In this document: positions 1 to 6,267 of the stretch, piece by piece
Position numbering within the stretch: position 1 is the first letter of the stretch
How the letters are laid out: the number at the start of each line of letters is the position of its first letter
Source: Bacteroidales bacterium UBA6207
Lineage (GTDB): Bacteria; Bacteroidota; Bacteroidia; Bacteroidales; F082
Direction: 5' to 3'
Assembly: GCA_002421995.1 (NCBI GenBank)
Contig: DISP01000145.1
Coordinates: forward strand, 1 to 16,405
DNA: 16,405 nt
Made by a program: the position numbers and the translations under genes
The notes under the pieces: model-generated
What the model was told of the DNA's origin: nothing
What the model saw: only the letters and a program-made list of their open reading frames with translations
Databases searched by the model: none

Positions 1-35
1 AAGCTAAGCTTCAAAGGCCAGACTGTTGACCTTGC

Positions 36-67
36 TTTGTCAGCAAACACGCTTGCATATAACTTTC
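36..67 (+). promoter_or_regulatory. Predicted Bacteroidota-type promoter of the large LruC stalk gene
   Basis: A TTTG element lies at 36-39 and a TAACTTTC element at 60-67, separated by exactly 20 bases. This matches the known Bacteroidota housekeeping promoter (TTTG at -33, TAnnTTTG at -7, spacing about 19-21) except for the last base of the -7 box. It would start transcription near base 73-76 and leave a leader of about 25 bases before the ATG at 99. The leader has no purine-rich Shine-Dalgarno sequence, which is usual in this phylum. Bases 1-35 hold no recognisable gene end. The assignment rests on motif match and spacing only. Confidence 0.5.
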
Positions 68-98
68 AATAGATAAACCTATCAAATACCATAATTCA

Positions 99-3000
99 AT
101 GAAAAAGAAATTAAATTCCGTGAAGCAAAACAGAAAGCTGGCTTTTATGTCGGTTCTTCTGTTGATCACTGCATTTTTCCTGGCACCTGTGTCTGCGAAC
201 GCGCAGTCATTTGTACTGGATTTGCAGGGACAGTCAATGAGCTTCACAAATGCTCAGCGCACTGTTATTACCAACACCGGTAACAGCGGTACAAATGTGG
301 GTTCGGTGCACAAATACAGCAATGTGATCTCAAAAGACGGCATTGTAGTATATGCGTTGATGACCATTAAGGAAAAAGTAAATGCCAACATCACCAATTT
401 TGATGATGATGTGGAAAACGGCCTTCCGGCAAGGTTTCAGCCACGTATTGGCGCCACCTCAAACGGCGGCGGATATATAACTTACGAACTGGAGTTTTTC
501 AATACGGCTGACAATGCCTCGGTTTTTGTGTTTAACTACAACCTTACGGCTGTTGACATTGACGGAAATGCCAGCAACAACAGGGAGTTTGTCGAAGTTG
601 GCGGCTACACGGCCTACACCGTGAACAACCCTACAGGGCTTACAGTTTCAACAAACAACACGACCGGAAGAACCAGATTCTTAGGTATCAGCTATTCATT
701 AGACGGCGTAACCTTCGAAAACAGTGCTGCTTTTATTGCCAATTATCTCAACCCTAACAACAAGATTTCATTCTCACTCGGACAAACACGCAGCAATACC
801 GAACGTTTTTATTCGGTGCAGATTGGTGTCGCTGGTGGTGTATTCTCTAACCCTACCGTGGTGAACAATCCTCTACCAATTGCTGTGGATGATATTGGTA
901 CTCCGCTCAACAGCAGTACAGGCGGAACTGCCGTGAACAATGTGCTAACAAATGACCTTTATGACGGTGCTGCCGTTGTTCCTTCACAAGTGAGCATCTC
1001 GCTCGTCGATCCGGCCTCACACGCAGGTGTTGTATTGAACACATCAACAGGCAAGGTCACCGTAGCCCCCGGAACACCCGGCGGAACCTACACACTTGTT
1101 TACAAAATCTGCATGAATGCCGCACCGTCTGATTGCGATATCGCCACTGTTACAGTCAAGGTTCTATCAGCAGATCTCGCTGTTACGAAAGTTGCTGACA
1201 ACAGCACTCCCAATATGGGAAGCAATGTCACATTTACCATCACGGCCACCAACAACGGACCTGACGATGCAACAAATGTGACTGTACAGGACGCATTGCC
1301 AAACGGTTATACACTTGTAAGCGCCACTCCTTCGGCAGGTACATGGGCAGCTCCAAACTGGACCATCGGAAACCTGGCAAACGGGGCAAGTCAAACACTT
1401 GCTATCGTTGCAACTGTGAAGACCACAGGAACTTATGCTAATACTGCAACCATCTCGGGCACACAATACGACCCGACCAGCAGCAACAACAGCAGCACGT
1501 CAACACCTGTTCCGGTTGCAGTTGCCGATCTTGCCGTAACAAAAACGGTGAACAACGCAACTCCGGTTGTTGGAAGCAATGTTACCTTCACAATCACAGC
1601 CACCAACAATGGCCCTGTGGCCGCAACAGGAGTGAAAGTTGTTGACAACCTCCCATCAGGCTACACCTTTGTGAGCGCTACACCTTCTTCAGGAACATGG
1701 GCCGCTCCAAACTGGACCATTGGTAACCTGGCAAGCGGAGCTTCGGCCACCATGACAATCGTGGCCACTGTGAAATCGAGCGGAACGTATGCAAACACTG
1801 CAACCATCAGCGGAAACCAGACCGACCCCAGCCCGGGCAACAACAGCAGCACATCAACACCTGTTCCGACAGCAGCTGCTGATCTGGCCGTTACAAAAAC
1901 CGTCAACAATGCCACACCTAATGTTGGCAGCAATGTAACCTTTACCATCACAGCCACCAATAACGGTCCCAGCGCCGCGACAGGCGTATCGGTAAGCGAT
2001 GAGTTGCCTTCGGGATATACCTTTGTAAGTGCCACCCCTTCCACCGGCACATGGTCGGCACCCAACTGGACCATCGGAAACTTAGCCAATGGCGTCAGCG
2101 CAACACTTACAGTGGTTGCAACAGTAAAAGCATCAGGCAATTATGCCAATACTGCTAACATCACCGGAACACTCGGCGATCCAACACCCGGCAACAACAG
2201 CAGCACTGTTACACCGGCACCTGTTGGTACGGCCGATATTTCGATAGTGAAAACCGTCAGTAACGCCACACCTAATGTGGGAACTAATGTCACGTTTACC
2301 CTCACTGCCAGCAATGCCGGCCCGAGTAATGCAACGGGCGTAAGCGTTACAGACGCTTTGCCCTCCGGCTACACTTTTGTGAGTGCAACACCTTCCACAG
2401 GAAGCTGGAGTGCACCCACATGGACCATCGGAAATTTAGCCAATGGCGGAAATGCAACACTTACTATTGTTGCAACAGTGAAAGCCAGCGGAACATATGC
2501 AAACACAGCTACCATCACCGGCGGTCAAAGCGATCCAAACACCAGCAACAACAGCAGCACTTCGACACCGGTACCGGTTGCCAATGCCGACCTGGGTGTT
2601 GTAAAAACTGTTGACAATGCCTCCCCAAGTGTTGGCAGCAATGTTACCTTCACAATCACCGCTTCAAACAGCGGTCCAAGCGCAGCCAGCTCGGTTGTTG
2701 TGAGCGATGCTTTGCCAAGTGGTTATACGCTCGTGAGCGCCACACCTTCAACCGGCACATGGTCGGCACCCAACTGGACTATCGGCAATTTGGCCAATGG
2801 AGCTAATGCTACACTGACCATCGTTGCCACCGTAAAATCAACAGGCAATTACACCAACACCGCCTCAATCAGCGGCGGCCAGCCTGATCCGGTTTGGGGC
2901 AACAACAGCAGTAGCGTAACACCTGTGCCGACAGCTGTAGCTGACCTGGCAGTAACAAAAACCATCAGCAGCAACAACCCGACGGTGGGCACCAACGTAA

Positions 3001-5591
3001 CATTCACAATCACAGCTACAAACAACGGTCCAAGCGCAGCTACCGGTGTTGTGGTAACAGACCAGATTCCGGCAGGATACACCCTTGTGAGCGCAACACC
3101 ATCCACAGGAAGCTGGAGCGCACCAAACTGGAACATCGGAAACCTTGCCAACGGAGGATCGGCCACCATCAGCATCACTGCCACAGTCAACAGCGGCGGA
3201 TCCTACACAAATACTGCAAGCATCACCGGAAACCAGAGCGACCCAACTGCCGGCAACAACAGCAGCTCGGCAAGTTCTGTCCCAGGTCCGGATGCCATCA
3301 ATGACAACGCCACAACCACACTCAACACTGCAGTTCAAATCACAGCACTCTCCAATGACCTCACTGGAGCTGCCGCACTCAACACTGCCAGTGTAACATT
3401 TGTGGCCGGCACAACACCAAATCCTGCAACTGTGGGCACATTTACCGTTAACAATGCCGGAATCGTGACATTCACGCCTGTCTTTGGTTTCACCGGAACA
3501 GCAACCGTTGAATACCAGGTATGCGACCTCAACAGCTTGTGCGACATAGCCATGATCACCGTGGTGGTGAACACTGTCCCCGGCCCGACAGCCGTGGATG
3601 ACAACGCTACCACAACACTGAATACAGCAGTTAACATCACCGTATTATCCAATGATGAAGCCGGAGCAGCAGCTATCAATCCAGCCACTGTTACCTTCGT
3701 TTCGGGAACAACACCAAATCCTGCTACCGTTGGAACATTCACGGTAAATGATGCCGGCCTGGTAACATTTACCCCGGTCTTCGGATTTACTGGTACTGCA
3801 ACTGTAAACTACCAGGTGTGCGACCTCAACGCACTTTGCGACATTGCAACAATCACCGTGGTGGTGAGCACCGTGCCCGGACCAGAGGCCGTGGATGACA
3901 ATGCCAGCACCACACTTAACACACCGGTTGAGATCAATGTGCTTTCAAACGATGTTGCTGGAACTGCTGCCATCAACCCTGCCACAGTTACTTTGGTTGC
4001 AGGCACAACACCAAATCCGGCAACACAGGGAACTTTCACCGTTAATCCTGCAACAGGACTGGTAACATTCACTCCAGTAACAGGTTTCACCGGCACAGTT
4101 ACAGCTGATTACCAGGTGTGCGACCTCAATGCACTTTGCGATATTGCAACAATCACAGTGGTGGTGAATACAGTTCCCGGCCCTGATGCTGTTGACGACG
4201 CAGCCTCCACCGACATGAACACCGCTGTTGACATCAATGTGCTGACAAATGATGTGACAGGTGCAACGCCCATTGTACCAACAACAGTTACATTAGTAAC
4301 AGGCACAACACCGAATCCGGCTACAGTGGGTACTTTCACCGTGAATGCCACCACAGGTATGGTGACCTTTACCCCTGTTAATGGTTTTGTTGGCACAGCA
4401 ACCGTTGATTACCAGGTTTGTGATCAAAATGCATTGTGCGACATTGCAAAGATCACCGTGACTGTGAATGCAGTTGCAGGTCCTGATGCACAGAATGATG
4501 TGGCCTCCACAGTGATGAACACAGCTGTTGAGATTGAAGTCCTTGCCAATGATGTGGTGGGTGCTGCAGCCATTGATCCTGCGACGATAATCATTGTTGC
4601 AGGCACCGAACCCGACCCGGCTACCAAAGGCAGCTTCAGCGTTGATCCAACCACCGGCATTATCACTTTCACCCCCGTGGATGGTTTCACAGGAACAGCT
4701 ACTGCTGACTACAAAGTCTGCGACCTCAATGGTTTATGTGATATTGCAACCATCACCGTGACCGTGATACCGGGAACAGACATCTATTATCCGGCTACAG
4801 GTTTCGGAACATTGGCCTATGAAGATTTATGGCCCGGCAAAGGCGACTATGACTTCAATGACCTCGTGCTTGATTATCAGTTCCATGTATTGATCAACAC
4901 CAATAACAATGTGGAAAAAGTTACGGGCACCTTCATCATCAAGGCTTTCGGTGCCTCATACGAAAACGGGTTCGGCTTCCAGTTAGCTGACGCCATCAAC
5001 CCGGCCGACCTTACTGTAAGCGGTTCTGAGCTCTCAGAAAGTTTCATCGAACTGGAAAGCAACGGAACAGAAAGCGGTATGGCCGTCCCAACTATAATAG
5101 TGTATGACAATGCTTACAACCAGATGGAACATCCCGGTTTGGGCATCGGCGTGAACACGACACCCGGAGCACCTTATGTAACTCCTGACACCCTGGTGAT
5201 AACAATTGTGTTCAAACCCAACACCTATAGCTTTGGCGACCTCGATATTGCAAACTTCAACCCATTCCTGATCGTGAACAAAGACAGGACACATGAAGTG
5301 CATCTGCCCTACTATCGGCCAACATCAAAAGCAAATCCAGATTTGTTCGGCACCTGGGAAGACAACAGCAATCCCTCATCAGGCAGGTATTATGTGAATG
5401 ACAAGAATCTGCCATGGGCCATCAACATCTATGAAAAGTTTGATTATCCGATCGAAAAACAGGAAATATTGTGGGCACACCTTAAGTTTGCCGAATGGGC
5501 CATGAGCGGCGGCGTTCAGTACCCCGACTGGTATAAAAACCTGGCAGGTTACCGGAATGAATCGCTGATTTATACTGTTCCGGAGCCATAA
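99..5591 (+). CDS. Large secreted repeat protein: Ig-like and DUF11 repeats with C-terminal LruC-type domain
   Basis: This 1830-residue protein is probably a cell-surface stalk or adhesin-like structural protein; no enzyme motif is visible. Residues 1-35 are a signal peptide (basic start, hydrophobic core, likely cleavage after ANA). Residues 36 to about 255 form a beta-rich domain I cannot assign. Residues about 262-357 are one Ig/cadherin-like unit, starting AVDD and containing a C-x7-C pair. Residues 358-1065 are six DUF11 repeats of 118 residues. Residues 1063-1562 are five Ig/cadherin-like units of 99-100 residues, each with a C-x5-C pair. Residues 1563-1830 are the LruC-type module, with the acidic motif GDYDFNDLVLDY (from D1583) resembling calcium-binding surface domains. 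The protein ends in VPEP and has no recognisable type IX secretion C-terminal domain. It appears monocistronic, with a promoter at 36-67 and a terminator at 5621-5646. Repeat architecture is directly visible; surface role is inferred from the domain families. Confidence 0.9.
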   Translation: MKKKLNSVKQNRKLAFMSVLLLITAFFLAPVSANAQSFVLDLQGQSMSFTNAQRTVITNTGNSGTNVGSVHKYSNVISKDGIVVYALMTIKEKVNANITNFDDDVENGLPARFQPRIGATSNGGGYITYELEFFNTADNASVFVFNYNLTAVDIDGNASNNREFVEVGGYTAYTVNNPTGLTVSTNNTTGRTRFLGISYSLDGVTFENSAAFIANYLNPNNKISFSLGQTRSNTERFYSVQIGVAGGVFSNPTVVNNPLPIAVDDIGTPLNSSTGGTAVNNVLTNDLYDGAAVVPSQVSISLVDPASHAGVVLNTSTGKVTVAPGTPGGTYTLVYKICMNAAPSDCDIATVTVKVLSADLAVTKVADNSTPNMGSNVTFTITATNNGPDDATNVTVQDALPNGYTLVSATPSAGTWAAPNWTIGNLANGASQTLAIVATVKTTGTYANTATISGTQYDPTSSNNSSTSTPVPVAVADLAVTKTVNNATPVVGSNVTFTITATNNGPVAATGVKVVDNLPSGYTFVSATPSSGTWAAPNWTIGNLASGASATMTIVATVKSSGTYANTATISGNQTDPSPGNNSSTSTPVPTAAADLAVTKTVNNATPNVGSNVTFTITATNNGPSAATGVSVSDELPSGYTFVSATPSTGTWSAPNWTIGNLANGVSATLTVVATVKASGNYANTANITGTLGDPTPGNNSSTVTPAPVGTADISIVKTVSNATPNVGTNVTFTLTASNAGPSNATGVSVTDALPSGYTFVSATPSTGSWSAPTWTIGNLANGGNATLTIVATVKASGTYANTATITGGQSDPNTSNNSSTSTPVPVANADLGVVKTVDNASPSVGSNVTFTITASNSGPSAASSVVVSDALPSGYTLVSATPSTGTWSAPNWTIGNLANGANATLTIVATVKSTGNYTNTASISGGQPDPVWGNNSSSVTPVPTAVADLAVTKTISSNNPTVGTNVTFTITATNNGPSAATGVVVTDQIPAGYTLVSATPSTGSWSAPNWNIGNLANGGSATISITATVNSGGSYTNTASITGNQSDPTAGNNSSSASSVPGPDAINDNATTTLNTAVQITALSNDLTGAAALNTASVTFVAGTTPNPATVGTFTVNNAGIVTFTPVFGFTGTATVEYQVCDLNSLCDIAMITVVVNTVPGPTAVDDNATTTLNTAVNITVLSNDEAGAAAINPATVTFVSGTTPNPATVGTFTVNDAGLVTFTPVFGFTGTATVNYQVCDLNALCDIATITVVVSTVPGPEAVDDNASTTLNTPVEINVLSNDVAGTAAINPATVTLVAGTTPNPATQGTFTVNPATGLVTFTPVTGFTGTVTADYQVCDLNALCDIATITVVVNTVPGPDAVDDAASTDMNTAVDINVLTNDVTGATPIVPTTVTLVTGTTPNPATVGTFTVNATTGMVTFTPVNGFVGTATVDYQVCDQNALCDIAKITVTVNAVAGPDAQNDVASTVMNTAVEIEVLANDVVGAAAIDPATIIIVAGTEPDPATKGSFSVDPTTGIITFTPVDGFTGTATADYKVCDLNGLCDIATITVTVIPGTDIYYPATGFGTLAYEDLWPGKGDYDFNDLVLDYQFHVLINTNNNVEKVTGTFIIKAFGASYENGFGFQLADAINPADLTVSGSELSESFIELESNGTESGMAVPTIIVYDNAYNQMEHPGLGIGVNTTPGAPYVTPDTLVITIVFKPNTYSFGDLDIANFNPFLIVNKDRTHEVHLPYYRPTSKANPDLFGTWEDNSNPSSGRYYVNDKNLPWAINIYEKFDYPIEKQEILWAHLKFAEWAMSGGVQYPDWYKNLAGYRNESLIYTVPEP
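1170..3293 (+). repeat. Six in-frame DUF11 repeats, 354 bp period
   Basis: Repeat starts (the codon for A in AD(L/I)) fall at 1170, 1524, 1878, 2232, 2586 and 2940, a spacing of exactly 354 bases (118 codons) each time, so there is no net insertion or deletion between copies. Each unit contains VG(S/T)NVTFT(I/L)TA, an SATPS segment, then W-x-IGNLA and a variable NNSS linker. DUF11 units are known as beta-sandwich building blocks of bacterial surface proteins. Copies 4 and 6 share GTN and a GSWSAP segment, while copies 3 and 5 share GSN and GTWSAP, suggesting that a two-repeat block was duplicated. Confidence 0.92.
3285..4778 (+). repeat. Five in-frame Ig/cadherin-like repeats, 297-300 bp
   Basis: Units begin at the codon for G in GP(D/T/E)A at 3285, 3582, 3879, 4179 and 4479. 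The first two are 99 codons long and the last three about 100; the extra codon is in the turn after FTV or FSV (NPATG, NATTG, DPTTG in place of NNAG, NDAG). Each unit has the start A-x-(D/N)D, an (L-x-N)D segment, a TPNPAT-like segment, FTPV-x-GF and a CDLN-x-LC or similar cysteine pair that could form one disulfide per unit. The pattern fits the bacterial Ig/cadherin-like and CshA-type fibril repeat families; which family model fits best was not tested. Confidence 0.85.
4785..5588 (+). repeat. LruC-type module, copy 1 of 2 (804 bp, coding)
   Basis: The last 268 codons of the 1830-residue protein correspond without net length change to the last 268 codons of the second LruC gene (8329-9132). 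The protein copies are about 70% identical by my hand count, strongest in YYPATG, EDLWPGKGDYDFNDLVLDY, AFGASYENGFGFQL, PTIIVYDNAYN, DIANFNPF and the stretch from EKQEILWAH to KNLAGYR. Confidence 0.9.
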
Positions 5592-5620
5592 CAAAAAGAA
5601 ATTTAGTATTGAGGGATTTG

Positions 5621-5646
5621 AAAGGCCGGGTAAGAACCCGGCTTTT
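5621..5646 (+). terminator. Predicted intrinsic terminator after the first LruC gene
   Basis: Bases 5621-5630 (AAAGGCCGGG) can pair with 5637-5646 (CCCGGCTTTT) across the six-base loop TAAGAA, giving a 10-base-pair stem with one G-T pair and a T-rich 3' side. It starts 29 bases after the stop codon of the 1830-residue protein. It would separate that gene from the lipoprotein unit downstream. Confidence 0.75.
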
Positions 5647-5690
5647 CTGTTTCAGGCAAAAAACAACCCATAGGATTCTCGTGTCAGCTA

Positions 5691-5721
5691 TTGATTTTTG
5701 AACAGAATCATGCTATCTTTA
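5691..5721 (+). promoter_or_regulatory. Possible promoter of the lipoprotein/LruC operon
   Basis: TTG at 5691-5693 and TATCTTTA at 5714-5721 are 20 bases apart, a fair match to the Bacteroidota -33/-7 pattern with the final G of the -7 box missing. It lies just beyond the upstream terminator and would give a leader of roughly 155 bases. The rest of the gap (5722-5885) is very A+T-rich, holds no gene I can support, and offers no better-spaced promoter pair. Confidence 0.35.
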
Positions 5722-5885
5722 TAAGTAATTACACTTAAGTTATTCCACTTTTTGGAAATATCTCCATTTTTAAAACAATATAATAAAAAGTTAGATTTCT
5801 TATTTAATTGATATACTGATAATTATAACGAATTAGTATTCATGGCATGCTTTTAGAGACACTGATTGTATAAAACCGATAAACT

Positions 5886-6257
5886 ATGAACACTCGAAAC
5901 CTTTTGATCGTTTTAGGAATAGCCTTCATCTTTTTTTCATGTCGCAAAGACAGGGACATCATTGAAGAACCCAAAACACCTGAAACAATGGATGCGCTCC
6001 AGGTGCCGGCTTCCTTTAACTGGAAGACCACCAAAGATATCACAGTAACGCTTACCGGTTTTACCAGTGGCATTGCTGAAATTACCAATGATCAGAACCA
6101 GGCCTACCACAAGGCATACCTTACTGTAGATCAAGCCTACACGACAAAAATTACCTTACCTGCCTATGAAACCAAAGTCACTTTGAAATTTATGGGTCTG
6201 TCAACAGAAGTGACACTGAATGGTGCCACCTTAAATCATCAATTTGTCAATCCCTAA
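5886..6257 (+). CDS. Small lipoprotein, putative partner of LruC-domain proteins
   Basis: This is a 123-residue predicted lipoprotein. Residues 1-18 are a short hydrophobic signal ending in FFS before Cys19, the likely lipidated residue. The mature protein starts CRKDRD and continues with acidic residues, resembling the Lys/Asp-rich lipoprotein export signals that send Bacteroidota lipoproteins to the outer face of the outer membrane. Residues about 37-120 look like one small beta-sandwich: VPASFNWKTTKDITVTLTG, then alternating polar and hydrophobic strands. The FNWKTT stretch resembles, from memory, the region following the lipid anchor in single-chain LruC-domain lipoproteins; a homology search would settle this. 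The next gene starts 10 bases after its stop, so the two are almost surely co-transcribed. Function is inferred: an anchor or subunit for the secreted LruC proteins. Confidence 0.75.
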   Translation: MNTRNLLIVLGIAFIFFSCRKDRDIIEEPKTPETMDALQVPASFNWKTTKDITVTLTGFTSGIAEITNDQNQAYHKAYLTVDQAYTTKITLPAYETKVTLKFMGLSTEVTLNGATLNHQFVNP

Positions 6258-6267
6258 GCATAAAGCC

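Noticed and set aside
1..60. Short inverted repeats such as GCAA/TTGC near the left edge
   Set aside because: Only four base pairs, well within chance, and they overlap the better-supported promoter.
1433..2140. Minus-strand open frames of 71 and 159 codons across the DUF11 block
   Set aside because: Same origin: low-stop antisense frames of Thr/Ala/Asn/Val-rich coding repeats, with no independent support.
3335..4690. A ladder of minus-strand open frames of 88-135 codons, one per Ig-like repeat
   Set aside because: They are antisense to the repeats, recur because the repeats recur, and lack signal peptides, start context or family similarity. They are shadows of the coding strand's codon phase.
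1170..4778. Tandem DNA repeats considered as a CRISPR array or non-coding satellite
   Set aside because: The period is 297-354 bases, every unit is an open in-frame protein domain, and there are no spacers.
5592..5885. Possible small gene or riboswitch in the A+T-rich gap
   Set aside because: No start-stop pair with plausible coding character and no recognised aptamer fold; only a terminator and a possible promoter are supportable.
6244..6267. TTG start eight codons upstream for the second LruC protein
   Set aside because: It overlaps the lipoprotein's last codons and spoils the signal peptide; the ATG at 6268 fits better.
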